DNA of 64,000 bases from Leucocoprinus leucothites. Taxonomy: Eukaryota > Basidiomycota > Agaricomycetes > Agaricales > Agaricaceae. Shown here in pieces: positions 44,214 through 57,136 of the stretch. The position numbers were made by a program, and so were the translations under genes. Positions within the stretch are counted from its first letter, which is position 1. Every line of letters begins with the position of its first letter. The notes beneath the pieces were generated by a model. That model was not told the DNA's origin, ran no database searches, and was given only the letters and a program-made list of their open reading frames with translations. The stretch spans positions 34,001-98,000 of the forward strand of contig JAACJO010000053.1 in the NCBI GenBank assembly GCA_013368445.1, read 5' to 3'.

Positions 44214-46819
44214 TTCAAAGGAGCAATAGTAGCACTTGATCAAAAAAAGGCTTGTGACAAAATCGCACATGACTATCTTTTTTGTGTACTAGAATGCATG
44301 AACTTCCCACAACACTTTATTAGGACTATCAAGGCCCTCTACACAAGAGCAAAGTCCAAAATAATGTTGAATGGAGTCTTAAGTGATTGGTTCCTAGTCA
44401 CGAGAGGTATACAACATGGGGACCCACTTTCATGCCTATTGTTCAATGTAGCAATTGAGCCACTGGCCTGCCTCATTTGAAAATCTGACTTCCAGAGGGC
44501 CCAAATCCCAAATATGAAAGAACTCCTCAAGGTCCAAATGTTTGCAGATAATACAACAGCCTTCCTCTCAAAGCTTGACAAATACCAGACCCTCCTGAAT
44601 ATCCTAAATCTGTGGTGCCATACATCACGAGCAAGATTCAATATAACAAAAACAGAGGTCATCCCTATTGGATCAAGCAACTATAGACAAACAGTCCTTG
44701 AAACAAGGAAAATAAACCAAGAAGAAGACCTACAAATCCCAGACTCAATCAGAACACTTAAAGATGGTGATCTAGTACGAATACTAGGTGCATGGTTTGG
44801 GAACAAGTCTGAAGAATCAGGCCCATGGCTGAAAATCCTTGAGAAGCTCGACTCTAGAGTCCAAAACTGGCTAAAAGGAAAACCCGGAATTGAAGGTAGA
44901 AGACACATGATTCAATTTGAGGCTGCTGGCCTCTCATGGTACCTCACAAAAGCTCAGGGAATGCCAGAGGATATAGAGAAGAGGATAGAAAAAACTATCA
45001 AGATCTTCCTCTGGGACTCCAAAACAGCATGCATCAATATGATCATCATGTCAGAAAGAATTGCAACAGGCAGACATTGCATCCTGAACATTAAGCTAAG
45101 GAACACAGCAATACAGGTAATGAACCTGCAAGCATACCTGAGGCTAGATGACATCTGACCTACATGGGCTTTCATAGCAGATGTAATAATTCTATACAAA
45201 AGCCCCTCAAACTGAATTTACAGTAAACAGATAAATACAGACCCCTGCTCACTAATCTTCCTACAAGCTTGGACCATTGGCTCCAACAAAAATAGTTGGC
45301 TTCTACACCTAGTTAAAGAACTTGTCTGAACAGCACAGGAAGCTGGGTTCCACATCAACCCAAAATGTATCACTGATGAAGCAAAAAGAGAGATGCCAAT
45401 CTGGCTACATATTGGAAAACAACAGAGTATAAAATATGATACAAACTTGAATTCTGATATCCACCTCAGAGAAACCCACAAAATCTACACAGTTGGGGAA
45501 GCTGAAAGACTATCCAGCCACCTACAAAAGGAGAACCATAATGATACAAACAACTGTGAATGCATTGAATGTAAACATGACTGAACCCAACTGAGTTGCA
45601 CTCACCCACACAAATGTGTGCTGAAAGCAGAATCTCTCATAAGAAAGCTCAACCCAGAGTGGATTCCTGGATATAGACTCTGGGGTGAAACACTAGCCCC
45701 TAAGGAAACCATACCAAAACTATAAGATGGAAAGATGATAATCTTGTGAATACACTAAAAGAAGCTTTCAGAATCCTTGAGATACCACTGAAACATAGAG
45801 TCAATGACCAGAACCAGGACCAAATTGATCAGGACCAGACAGACATGGAGCTAGAATATCAGGAAGGTCAGAGCGTCAAGGTGTATATCAGTGGAACATG
45901 CATAAAACCATGCACAGAAGAGGCACTTGCAGGATGGGGGTCTTCTTCCACAAACATGATCTACAAAACACAAACTTCAAACTGGCTGGGACCCAAACTG
46001 TCCTAGCAGCAGAGCTCCAAGCAGTTAACTATGTCCTCTATAGTACAAACTCCTTCAAAGGTCTACACATCCTAATGAAATCAAAGAGAGTTTTTGAAGC
46101 ACTCACAGACACATACAAAATGTGGGAAAATAATGGGTGGACTGAAACCCCCCACAAGGAGCTGGTAATTGAGGCCATATCAAAACTTTGTGAGAGGCAA
46201 GTGCCCACTTTCTTCGAATTAGTAAACAAGGACAATACATCCCCTAACAAAGAAATCAACCTCTCAGAAGTAAACAAACTAGTGAAAAAAGCAAGACAAG
46301 CAACATACCTGCCAGAACCACTCTCACATTCACAGAGCAATGAAAACCACCCAAAAAACTCCCCAGCAGAAGCAAGACTGAGCACAATCATGCAAGCAGT
46401 AGCCTATTGTCACCAAATTGAAAAAATCAAGAGCTCACCATCACAATCCACCAAAAATAATATAGAGATAATCAGGTCAGACCTAAAGGAAAGAAACAGA
46501 GTAACCCCTCCATCCACAAAAATATGGCACTCACTAAAATGATCCCGGAATATAGTAAGGAAACACAAAGAATTCATCTATAAGTCCATCAGAGGAGCAT
46601 TCAAGATTGGAGAGTATTGGCTGAAATCATAGCATCAATTTCATTCAAAAATGAAATCAACAAAACTGACCTGGCAAAAACATGTCTCTACCAAATCCTA
46701 ATGTCAGAAAGAGCACATGTGATATGGAGACTGAGGTGTGAGAGAGTCATTCAGAACAACAACAACCTGACAAAACTCCCCAGGCCAAACCAGATCAAGA
46801 GCCTTATCATGCATTGAAT
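44210..46819 (+). pseudogene. LINE-2 ORF2 fragment: RT, RNase H-like, C-terminal domain
   Basis: RT pieces: FKGAIVALDQKKACDKIAHD (44215-44275), GIQHGDPLSCLLFNVAIEPL (44405-44465) and VQMFADNTTAFLSK (about 44535), where the second catalytic Asp of FADD is now Asn. A thumb region follows in a 214-residue frame (44514-45158). RNase H-like sequence begins near 45870 (VKVYISGTC) and continues in another frame (ELQAVNYVLYSTNSFKGLHI, about 46010). The C-terminal MSERAHVIWRLRCERVIQ (about 46700) resembles fungal LINE ends. Stops and frameshifts throughout. Confidence 0.75.
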
Positions 46820-47227
46820 CAACCACAGACTGAGAATGGATTGCATACTATCAAACTCTCACAAGTTTGACAAGAAAGCCATTAAAGAAGACCTTGTTAT
46901 CAGTACATGGCAGGGATTACTCCAGGATGAGGAAGAACTTCCTGAGCAATGGCCAAGGCCAACTGGGGTTTTAGTGGGTAGACAACTCTTCAATCCACAG
47001 TAGTGGACCCCTGACAACACATCATGAGCCAGAGCCCCACACTGCCACAGGCATGTGTAATCTGCATTTCCCCAGGGTGAATTTTCCTAAATGTCAAAAG
47101 AAAGACACAAATAGCGGAGAATGGGGGCTGACCTACAGGGAAAGCCAGTCTACCTTGCAAGTGGGTTGTCAGCTGCCTGGGATCACAATGCTCCACCAAA
47201 AAAAAAAGAAAAAAAGAAAAAAAAACG
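44210..47227 (+). mobile_element. LINE-2: 5'-truncated non-LTR retrotransposon with A-rich tail
   Basis: Begins inside RT and ends in an impure A tract (47198-47227, with interspersed g). The tail abuts B3 RT sequence (gaaaggagaagccatt), so LINE-2 inserted into B3. The 3' untranslated part is about 46820-47197. Confidence 0.8.
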
Positions 47228-48003
47228 AAAGGAGAAGCCATTGGTGACTTCAATGGTCTGATGTATCCCTTTTGTGCGTTTTCTTTGATGAATTTGTTGA
47301 GTTTGAGGGTTTCTCCATATGATAGTTTGTAGGAAGGAAAAGCTTTGGGTTGAAATGATAGTTTCATCTCAATTTTATGGTCATAGGTTCAAGATGGAGG
47401 GAATCTTTCACTTTTCTTTTCACTGAAGAGATTGAGGAATTCATGAAAGTAATGGGGTACTATTTTCATGGGATTGGTTTCTTTCTTTTCTCTGTGTGGT
47501 TGAGTGAAAGCCTGAGAGTGTGATGTTTTGGTGTTGAACTCATTGAAGTGTTGTTCTGACAGATTGAGTTCATCCAAGCTGATTGCATTGGGAAATGCTG
47601 AATCGAGTAAGGCTGTGAATTCCTGGTTTTCAATATAAGATTGCCAAGAAAGTGTTTTCTTGGTCCAATCTACATCTGGGTTGTGTTTTGAAAACCATGG
47701 GATTCTGTAGATTATTCTAGGTCATCCTAGATTTGTGATGATTGCATTGGTTTTGATTCATTTTCCGTAGACAGTAGTTTTGATCACTATATAATCAGTG
47801 ATGGATGTGTTTTCTACAACTGATCTGTCTCCATTCCTGATGGCAAGGGGTTTCAGGAGTTTTCTTCTTGGAAGTTTCCATTTGTTAATGAGATCTTGAT
47901 CAACAAGATCAGCTCCAGCTCCTGAATCAAGGAGTGCTAAAGTATCCATGGTTCTCTCTGGTAGGTGCACTTTTAGGGGAAGGTAAAGAGTGTTGGATTG
48001 CAT
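47228..48003 (-). pseudogene. B3 protease and start of RT
   Basis: Protease at 48003-47758 with LALLDSGAGADLVDQD, near-identical to element B. A linker lies at 47577-47389, then RT starts at 47367 ([34 protein letters not shown]). Cut by the LINE-2 A tract at 47227. Confidence 0.83.
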
Positions 48004-48218
48004 AGGAGTAAGGGAAATGTTGTTTAAATAAGAGAGTCAGGTTGAAGTCTTTGGTCTGGGGTAGCTATCATTCTGTAGTCCATTCAAGAAATAAATAGGT
48101 CTGTTGGAATCTGGGGTCAAAGAGTGAGAAGATAAATAAGAGGGTATGCACTGTCTGGTAGAGGGTTTTGATGAGTTAGATGTGGATGCTAATTATCTGA
48201 GGCAGAATCCTGGATTTC

Positions 48219-50283
48219 TCAATGGACAAATCCAGGTTGGCCAGCATGTTCATTGTAGACATTTACAACTTCTTCATCATCTGGAATACTTTGGATGATT
48301 TCATTGAGCTGCATACTTTTGGAAGCATCTCTGTGCCTTCTTGTCATTATTGGGTGGCTTGATAGGCAATATGGGTCGCTTATGCTTGGCATTTTTGGAT
48401 TGAGAGCTTCTGGGGAGTTTTGAAAGGCATGATTTACATTTGGGACAATCTCTGGCAAAGTGTCCAGTTTGCTTGCATTCAAAGCATGTTCCTTTCCTAA
48501 GGCTTTCTTTTTGGCATGTAGAAAGGATTGTATCAATGCTTGTAGGATTGATTGTTTAATGTTCTCCTGATAATTGTCATTGTTGCTTTTGCTCTTGTCA
48601 GATGATGAGTCATCATTTTGTTGGTAGCTTTGAGAAATTGTGAAGTTCTGAAGTAATGCTTCCATAGTATTGATGTCCATTGCATTTGGGTCCCAATGAG
48701 GTTGGGGTGGGATGTAGCCTTGACTCTGGTGATACTTGTGCCTTTTTGGTTTTGCCATGTTTCTCCTGGAGTATATCTGGGGGTGTCTTCAATAATAGTC
48801 TGCCTCCATTCTTTCGGTTTCCTCCACTGCACAGGCTGCTGTGAACCATTCCTCCAAGTTGTTTCCTGGATGTTTTGAAATAGCACAGATTGCAATGCTT
48901 GGATCAAGACCTTCTCTGAATTGATGAATGAGTTGTTGGGTTTCTCAGACTCTGGCTTGGTTAGCCAGGATTTGGAACTCCATGATGTAGGTCTCAATGG
49001 GTCTTTGCATTTGTTTGAGTGCAAGCCATTTTCTAAGGAAACTTTCTCCTTCATTGAAGGGTAGGAATGATTGATCCAAGGCTTGCCAAAATGCATCAGT
49101 GATACTGAAGGTAGGTACTCCATTTTGTATATGGTGGGCAAGGAAGTCTCTCCTCCAGAAACTTGGTCCTTCTCCCATGTTGTATAATGCACAGATGATG
49201 GTGTCATGGTCAGATGGGAATTGATTGCAGTTGGCCAAGAAGTACAATGTGAGTTGCTCTTTCCATCTTTGATAATCCTGAGCAGTGCCATTGAATTCTT
49301 TGGGTAAGTCATATTTGACTCCTCTATTGTAGTGTTGGGGTTGTTGTGGTTGTGGTTGTCCAAAGAATCCTCCTCCACCTCCTCCTCCACCTCCTCCACC
49401 TCCTCCTCTGTCTGGATTTCCAGGTGGTCCTTTCCATTTGAAACCTTGTGATACTGGTTGATAGACATTGTATTCTGGATTGTTTGCTCTATATCTGAAT
49501 GTGTTTGCTGCCAAGACTTCAGCTCCTTGATTAGATTCACTGGCTTCCATTTGTGATCCTGCTCTCTGAGATCTGTAGGAGAGTTCAGAATCTGATTGGG
49601 ATGGGGCAGTAACAGTGGAAGATCCTTGTGAAGGCATTTCTTAGGTTTCAATTGGTTTCAATTGGAGTCCAGGTGGTTCTGTCTGGGCAAGGTTTTCAAG
49701 TCTAGTGAAGGTTTTGTTGAGATGGGATTGGTGTTCTTCTTTATGTTGTCTGCTTCTCTGTCTTTGGATAGCTGGGAGTAATGAGGGTTTTGTGGGAGGG
49801 GTTGGAAGATCTGGGAGTTGTTATGAGAAGAGGGTGTTCTGGGATTCTCAGGTTTCAACTGGTGAGTTTCCACTAGTTGATTCTTGTGGCTTGTTCTCAG
49901 GGTGGAAATGACTTTGGAATTTTTTGGAGAGGTGTGCTGCAAGATGCAGGGGGTCTGCTCTTCTATGATTGTTGGAAGATGAGCTTTCAGGCATTCACAA
50001 ACAACAATGGATGGGTGTCATTGGAGTATTAATTTGATTATATGTTGTTGAGTATCAGGTGTGATATTAGTTCTAAAAATAGAATCAATAGAGTTAGATG
50101 AATTTGGGTTTTTGTCAGATTTGTAATCTGAATAGTTTTTGGTTTGATCATTGATCTTGCTGATCCATGATGGTGATTTGGGTTCTTTAGATGACATTAG
50201 TCTACTAGTTGGACATTCATGGTTGGACTCTTCTGATTGGCTGCCTTTGTAGTTTGTATGCAAGGAATCAGGTTGGTTCTTTG
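48219..50283 (-). pseudogene. B3 gag
   Basis: Same three parts as in element B: N-terminal piece near 50283-50018, capsid piece 49637-48945 (polyglycine run; KEFNGTAQDYQRWKEQLTLY), nucleocapsid piece 48758-48219 whose knuckle falls in a shifted frame (CFECKQTGHFARDC-like, about 48480-48440). One-base indels separate the parts. Confidence 0.8.
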
Positions 50284-50539
50284 GTATGTGCCAGGGGTGA
50301 TGTATAACTCTCAGGCATGATTCCTAATTAGAGGCTTGCCAGTTATAGATCAGTTCAGTGTTCTGCTCAGGGATAGTGTGAAGCAATACTAGTCCAAGGA
50401 TTTCTTCGAGTGTAGTGCAAGGCAATACTAGCTCATAAGAGATGTCAGATGGCACAGCAACTAGGCAATGAGAACCAAATGTGACAGGTTTGTTGTGGGA
50501 ATACTACTGGGATCAGCATAGTAGGAAGTTTAATCTTAT

Positions 50540-51236
50540 TGTTAAGATTTACAGTCAGAGTGCCTAGTAATGTCACATGTTACAACATGTGATTGGGTTA
50601 TGTAAGACAGCCACTAACTGGTCTTTAACCTACTTCAATTAAAGAGCTTGAGTATTTTTGAAAGCCCAGTAAGAGAAGGCCAAGATGACTTGAGGTAAGT
50701 CAAAGGTAGCATGAGGTTTGAGACAACAACAATGTTACAAGTGGATTCAAGGCAGGGCAAGTAAACACAAGTAATTCTGGGAAACAAAGGAAAGATTAAA
50801 CTTAGGTTTAATCTTCCTAATACAAGGTCCTTAAATACTAAATATCTGAAACAATATCAAACTATGAAACTACAACTACAAGTCCTATATCACAATCACA
50901 ATTCTGATAAATACTAATCTATCCACTAATGTAACAGCTATCAGAGTTAGATATCCAATTGTTCAAACCCAAATGTGATGTTGGTGAAATGATCATTGTC
51001 TGTTCATCTATCTCATTAGTCCATTCCAAATCAAACTGTGAAACCATTCCTTCTTATTCTTCTGATGACATCTGTCCAATTGTACTCATCCCAATTGACA
51101 TCAAATCTTTCTTCTTCTATGTCAAACCTTCCAATGTGTTCCTCCCAATTGAGTAGGGCCACTTCAGACCAGGTGGCTGTGTTGGTGTCTAGAATGATCA
51201 AGTCACAGTGGGTGTCAATCAAGTTGATGTTTATAA
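50540..51236 (-). repeat. B3 5' LTR
   Basis: 697 bp, tgttaagattt to gatgtttataa on the plus strand; the terminal CA (minus-strand TG) is lost. The 68-codon U3 frame is still open (stop at 51031). The leader (50284-50539) starts with the same primer-site sequence as element B. Confidence 0.9.
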
Positions 51237-51799
51237 TGGCTGGCTGCCAGCAGCTGCATCTGCTGTGGCTGGGCTTCTTGGGTCCCACTGGGCAGAGTCT
51301 CGGTCATAGTTGATATATGTGCAGGAGAAAAGGTGGGAAGGAGTCTGTAAGGTTGAGTGAGTCCTTGTGTAATGTAGAGTATGGCACTAGAAACAAATCC
51401 TGATGTGTTGTGGCAGTGGAACCTTTGAGATGATAAAGAATGCCAGACCTAGCAACTGAGGTGGATGCATTGTATATGTATATTTGACTTTGATCCTGCT
51501 GCTTACCTTATCTGTTGATGGGGTCAGCTGCCAGCACTAAGTCATGATCAAAGACTCTTGCCTGGTGGTCATTGGTACCAATCCTCACACTGGCCATTCA
51601 TCTGTGAAATGCAAGAGACTCCCATTCATTATGCCCATTCACTCCTTACTTGCACTACCAGTCTTTGTACATTACAATCAACAACTTGTGTATAATACTA
51701 CATTTTGTTTCTGCAATAATTCTGGGACTCCCAGATCTGTGCAAACTAGGCATATATTCTTTGCTGTTTATGAGTGAATACAGACTGTAAGCCTGTACT
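51237..51799. other. No gene recognised
   Basis: CpG-poor sequence between the broken B3 LTR and LINE-3. Only short frames are present (for example 51544-51777, plus) with no family resemblance. It may be the decayed endonuclease part of LINE-3. Confidence 0.4.
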
Positions 51800-52819
51800 G
51801 TAAAAAGTTAGAGGGATTTGGCATGACACCAGATATTAGCTACAAATGAGTCTGTTTTGCCCCTGGATCTGGAGAACATAGACCTAATTTGGATGCCCCC
51901 TGCTTTTGGGGCTGACACCAGGATATTTGGCTTTATCCTCCCCAAAATGCATGGGAGGTTTTTCCTGATGAAGTATTTAGGGCAGCCACTCAAGCCACCA
52001 AATGTTTCCTCTTTGATGAGTGCATTTATGAAATTGCCACCACTAACTCATGCCCATAGAACCTGATGGAATAGGTTAAGTAGTGTAAACTCCCAGCAAT
52101 TGAAGCCATTCATTATCAAGGACACCCATGCAACAACCTACCTGACTTATGGAATGCCCTCCATTTGTCTTATAATTCTGCATTGGGCTGACTGGTAAGC
52201 CCTCAAATCTTAAATGAAATCAAATCTCTCCCCACTTGTTCCTGGGCTGACTTTTCCATCCTTGAACTCACCAAATCCCTATCTTCATATACTAACTCCT
52301 CAGCACTTAGGCCTGATCATGTTTTGTGGATACACTTAAAGGATATTGTTGCATCTGACAAATGCCTCAAGAACATTATCCTTATTGCTAACACATGTGT
52401 CTATCTTTCTCATTGGCTGAGTCACTTCAAGGACTCAGTCTCTATCATCATTCCCAAGCTGAACAAACTGGCCTATAATACCCCTAAAGCATTTCAACCT
52501 ATTTTCCTACTAAACACTCTAAGGAAACTTATTGAGAAGATGATTGCCCACTGCAAGCAATTTGAGGTGGTCTCTACAGGAGCCCTCCACCCCAACCAGA
52601 TGGGAGGAGTCATTCAATGATCTACAGAGGATGCTGGTGTATTCCTCACTCACATCATTTGGGCTGGGTGATCCAAAGGTATGATTACAAGTGTTTGTGC
52701 CTTTGATACCACCCAACTCTTCCCCTCCCTCAAGTATGAAATTTTGACTGCTATATTGTGATGATAGGAGTTTGCCCCCCACCTTGTAAATTTTTTCTCT
52801 CACTACCTTATAGGACACT
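51800..52819 (+). pseudogene. LINE-3 ORF2 fragment: reverse transcriptase N-terminal half
   Basis: A second Tad1-like family. Recognisable pieces: KLPAIEAIHYQGHPCNNLPD (about 52090), a run with LRPDHVLWIHLKDIVASDKC (about 52310), IIIPKLNKLAYNTPKAFQPI (about 52450), GALHPNQMGGVIQ (about 52580), STEDAGVFLTHII, and FDTTQLFPSLKYEILTAIL (about 52700), ending FFSHYLIGH at 52819. Stops are mostly TGA/TAG. The YxDD half is missing; an LTR follows immediately. Confidence 0.8.
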
Positions 52820-53265
52820 TGTCACAATATGCAATTGTGACCTCTCTAATTCAAGCTCCAACTATTCTTTCAACTTCTGATTCCAGCAATTTTATTATTT
52901 ACTAATTCTATAAATATTTCACATCCTTTTTCTACTCATTATTTTATCTGCTTTTCATCTGTGCTCATATTCATTTCTGCTATTCCATTTCTGTTCATTG
53001 TTCTCTGTTGCATTGCATCTGTCATTGTCTATTTATCTTTTGTTTATCTGTTTATTTGTTTATCATTACATTGTGAGTTTTGTGATATTTATGTGTTATT
53101 TGTCTGATCTCATGTTATCTTAAATATGTCACTACTTGTGCAGGTATTAGGCATTCTGAATATTGACTAAGATTCCACTCTGACTCTCTGTCTACTATTC
53201 CTTTAGTGTTGAATTCCAATTTGCACTGCCTGTCATCTTTCTTGTAGACCAAATCAGTCAATGCC
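52820..53265 (+). repeat. Putative solo LTR (same family as 20836-21274)
   Basis: Starts TGTCACAATATGCAATTGTG in the LINE-3 reading frame and matches the 20836-21274 repeat in the opposite orientation over about 440 bp. The right edge is uncertain. Left-flank acact may recur at about 53271, which would put the edge a few bases further right. Confidence 0.5.
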
Positions 53266-54646
53266 TGTAACACTAGACATGGGCTCTCCATGTGCCCCGC
53301 AGAAGTAGATGACCTTGTAAGGTTTGTCCACAATGACAATGATGCACACATTTGGCAATGTGCTAAAGGGTATGTGCTATTGTTAGAGCTTTATGGGATC
53401 ACCCAGCAGACTAAGGAGTACAGCTGGGATGACTCCATGACATACCTGGTCTATCAGACCAGGTTTGACTCTCAGCAATGGCCATCAGAGTTGACAATGC
53501 CCATCAAGGACTGTATAGCCACAAAGGTGACCAGAAACCAAGACATCACACAGACAGGAAATCTGTGAAACCAGACCAGTGGGATGGGTATTATCCAACC
53601 CACTGATGAAGACATTTTCAACCTGAACATGCTAGGCAGGTTTGTATTAGCCCACAAGATCCCTAGATTGGGGAACTTAATCTATGGGTTAATCATGGAC
53701 CATTGACGTGCCCTGAATGTTGACACAATATATGGATACATGTGGGTCCAGATATTTGCTCCTCATGAGTCTCATCATACTTGCAACACTCATGCAACCT
53801 TTACATGGTTGATGCCCATTCTAATGGCTACTCCAAACCTGTATAGGGAGCATATTGAGCAATGGAACACCAGGTATCCTGACCCACCTTTTGTCATGCA
53901 AATGGGAGAACACTGGTATGTTCAATGACTGGCTCTTGCCCTAGGGCAAGGGCACAATCTGAACCTTGAATCAATATCTGAGGTATTAATATACCATGGG
54001 GTTGACCCTGTGGAGATTGACCATACCTACATCTTTGGAGTTCAGTATATGAACTCTACCTACATTGATACACCTAACCATCAAGCTATGCTTGATGGCT
54101 ATGATGACAATCAACTTGCAAGGCTGCAGTATCATGGGATACCCCCAGCCATCTCCAAATGGGATGGATGGCTGCTACCAAGTGATGTTGATCTTATCCA
54201 ATTCTACTTCTTCAAGGACAGAGTAGAGGCCTTGCAAGAAGATGGGGACATGTGAGTGATATCCCACCCAGCATGGCATTATGTGGGTGTGTGCCCCATT
54301 CCTATGGTGCTACAGAATAGGTGGTACCCAGAGTTGATATAAGACTACTGGGAAGCAACAAATGGGTGGACCTTCAGACCCAATCATTTCCAGCCTCCAT
54401 TGACATCTTTCATGGCATCCTTGTCACACTTGGGTCATATGGTGCCTGTGCCACCTTCAACCAAAGAGTCCACCATGCAGGTGAACTTGCTGTCTCTACA
54501 ACCACCAGACAATGCTAGTGAGCTTCCATATGACACCCCACTACTAGATGCTATATCTGGTGGTTCTTCTCCTTTGACTGATATCAAAATGACACCAACT
54601 GAGAGTGGTCAGTTGGTGGAAGAATCTACACCTAAGGCAGGAAGTA

Positions 54647-56194
54647 CAGTGGCTCAAAAAACTGTCCGACTGTTTTCGCATTTTGGACATATTTGCTAAT
54701 ACCAGGGCAGATATATGGCCTAGTATCCTGAGAATATTCACACAGGTACCTTGACATATTGGGAGCATATATTCCCATGGTCACATGACCTTGTACATCA
54801 ATGAATTAGTAATGAATTATCGAACATATCTACTCATTGGGACAGTTTTTTGAATCCCTGTCAGTCTCCCAGTATCTACCTTGCAACATGCCAGGGGAGC
54901 ATCAGGGCAGGCATGGGAGTAATAAACAAGATCATGTGACCTTGTTTGACATGTTGAGATGGTTACAACTGTCTTTCTTCCTACCACTACATCATGAAAG
55001 CTATCCCCTCTACCCAATAATCTCAAGTCACTTCTGTTCTCAAAGATGGCTATCCCTTGTGTCAGATTAAACATAAAACTGGTCTAGGCAAGTCTACTAT
55101 TGGGAGGATGTCCTTCTAAGTTTTCTCCTTGTGATAAAAAAGCAATAATTCACCAAATAACCTCTGGAAAGCTAAACAATGCTGTCCAGGCTACAAATTT
55201 CATTAACTCTACTCTGTCTGACTCTGTCACACCCCAAACTGTTAGAAATACCCTTAAGGATAATGGATTTCACTCTGTAACCAAGATCAAACAACCTCTA
55301 CTCAAAAAGCAACATCATGAGGAATGCCTTGACTTTGCACAGGAACATAGGAATTGGACAGTGGAGGACTGGAAGAGGGTGTTGTGAACAGATGAAACAA
55401 AGATCAACAGGATTGGGTCAGATGGAAGGTGTATACCTGGAAGGAGAGGGAGGAACCACTGTTAGATAGGACCACTCTCCCTACTGTCAAACATGGAGGA
55501 GGTGGTAACATGATGGTGTAGGGGTGTATGGGGTGGAATGGGGTGGGAAAGCTGATAGAGGCTCAAGGGAATATGGATGCAGTGCAATACTGCGAGATTT
55601 TGGACAATGGGGTGGTGAAAAGCTTTGAAAAGTTGGAGATAGAGGAAGAGGAGAGGATATTCCAGCAGGATAATGACCCAAAACACACCTCAAAACTGGG
55701 ACAACAATGGTTTGTGGACAACAACATTCAAGTTCTATCATGGCCTGCACAATCCCCTGACCTAAATCCCATTGAACACCTCTGGACCTACCTGAAGGAC
55801 CAGCTGAAGGCATATGAAAGACCACCCAAGGGAGTATTTGAATTGTGGGAGAGGCTAGTAGAGGAGTGGAATAAGATTCCAGCAGAAAGGTACCAAATGC
55901 TGATAGAAAGCATGCCCAGAAGGATTGAGGCAGTTATCAGGGCAAGAGGAGGTCATACAAAGTATTGAGTAGGTAGATAACAGAGGGTCAAGAAACTGTG
56001 CCAATGAGTAGATATTTTCGATAATTCATTGATAATTCATTGATGGACAAGGTCATGTGATCATGGGAATATATGCTTCCAATATGTCAAGATACCTATG
56101 TGAATATTTCCAGGATGCTAGGCCATATATCTGCCCTGGTATTAGCAAATATGTCCAAAATGCGAAAACATTGGGACAGTTTTTTGAGCCACTG
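54647..56194 (+). mobile_element. Decayed Tc1-like transposon copy
   Basis: 1548 bp, flanked by TA (54645-54646, 56195-56196), CAGTGGCTC/GAGCCACTG ends and about 205-bp inverted repeats with the same inner inverted motif as the intact copy, but several mismatches. It lies in opposite orientation to the intact copy. Confidence 0.93.
55092..55968 (+). pseudogene. Tc1 transposase, inactivated
   Basis: Corresponds to residues ~50-339 of the intact protein. The front part reads KLSPCDKKAIIHQITSGKL-like sequence. WTDE is now preceded by a TGA for Trp (near 55385), then a one-base indel near 55430 shifts the frame. FQQDNDPKH and SPDLNPIEHLW remain from 55528 onward. The N-terminal helix-turn-helix is mostly lost. 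Confidence 0.9.
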
Positions 56195-56471
56195 TAAAGT
56201 CCCAGCTTTACAGTGCAGGTTCAGACATGCATGGTTTGGCCACTTTTTCACTTGTCATGGAAACCTCCATGGAACATACAGCTACTTCACCCCTTATCAC
56301 CACCTCCTCTGGACCAAGCATAAAGTGCAGAAACTTGGATTCATTAAGAATGTCAAGCCTGACTATCAACTAATTTCATGTTGCATCTTCAAAATTGTCA
56401 ACAGACTAGACCTTTTTGGACTCATCCTCCCTGGCACACTGGCCACTCTCATCCTAAATCTAGTTTTCTAG

Positions 56472-57136
56472 TCAAGTACCTGAGGTGCTGCCAATGCAAG
56501 ATGTATTCAAAATCATCCATGCTTGCTATGAGAGGCATTGCCTTTCCATAGTCCCTGGGATGTCAAATGCACAAACTTAAAAGTATCTTGTTGTTCAGGA
56601 ATGCTTCATGGTCAACTGGTCTGTGTGTCTCACTGCACTCAGTGGTGTATTCAACTTCTCCCAAACAGGCTGTCACACTCACTGTATTTTGCAGCACTAC
56701 TTGCACTGGAATAGCCTTATCTACTGATACACATTGCTTATATCTTCCTCCCCCTGTCTACTCACTTCACCACTGATGTTGGACTTGTACAGTATCTCCT
56801 CATTATCAGTCTCACCATTTGATTCCTTGGTTGTGGCCTCATGATACAACTCCTGTGGTGCCAACACCTCAGATGCCAAAAGCCAAGCTCTTCAAGATAT
56901 CAGGGGTGGATTTGCCTTTGTCACCCCACAATCCATGCTGTAAGGGTATACACCCTTATACTTCACTATTATGAAGTCTAATCTATCAGACTTCACTTAA
57001 CTATCACTAAGTCTGCCATCACACAGACTTGATCCCCCATCATCAGTGAATGATGCCAATGATCTTGTTTGTACAATGTTGTCTATAGCCTTATCATGTT
57101 ATATAATATGATAGTATATAAACTAGTTATCAGTTG
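56472..57136. other. No gene; right part may be an LTR fragment
   Basis: 56472-56938 shows nothing I can name. From 56939 the sequence TGTAAGGGTATACACCCTTA contains a short palindrome, and a TATA box (GTATATAAAC near 57115) follows before the break at 57137. This looks like the front of a copia-type LTR, but no second copy exists here to confirm it. Confidence 0.35.

Larger units (their letters stand above)
47228..51236 (-). mobile_element. B-family gypsy element B3, 5' half only
   Basis: LTR 50540-51236, leader, gag and protease, stopping inside RT at the LINE-2 insertion. CpG-poor, but its frames are better kept than in B2. The last bases of the outer LTR (aca) are missing, so the right edge is also broken. 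Confidence 0.87.
53290..56471 (+). pseudogene. Unrecognised ~540-codon reading frame, split by a Tc1 copy
   Basis: One frame runs from the ATG at 53290 (MCPAEVDDLVRFVHNDNDAH) to 54646. Skipping the Tc1 copy and one TA, it continues in phase at 56197 to a stop at 56471. I count four TGA (near 53566, 53704, 53926, 54253) and one TAA (near 54341), and no frameshift. Composition is protein-like, rich in Trp, His, Tyr and Pro (WDDSMTYLVYQTRF; APHESHHTCNTHATFTW; NTRYPDPPFVMQMGEHWYVQ; ISKWDGWLLPSDVDLIQFYF). No signal peptide, zinc motif or transposon hallmark that I recognise. The frame is open a little upstream of the ATG until the neighbouring LTR, so the N-terminus may be lost. It could be a dead host gene or a transposon accessory gene. 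Confidence 0.6.

Noticed and set aside
29178..51236. B2 and B3 as two halves of one element separated by an inversion
   Set aside because: They are complementary halves in opposite orientation, but about 240 nt of RT is missing between them and no matching inversion breakpoints were found.
53290..54646. TGA recoded as an amino acid (alternative genetic code)
   Set aside because: G1-b has CGA where G1-a has TGA, and the intact Tc1 transposase uses no internal TGA, so mutation is the simpler explanation.
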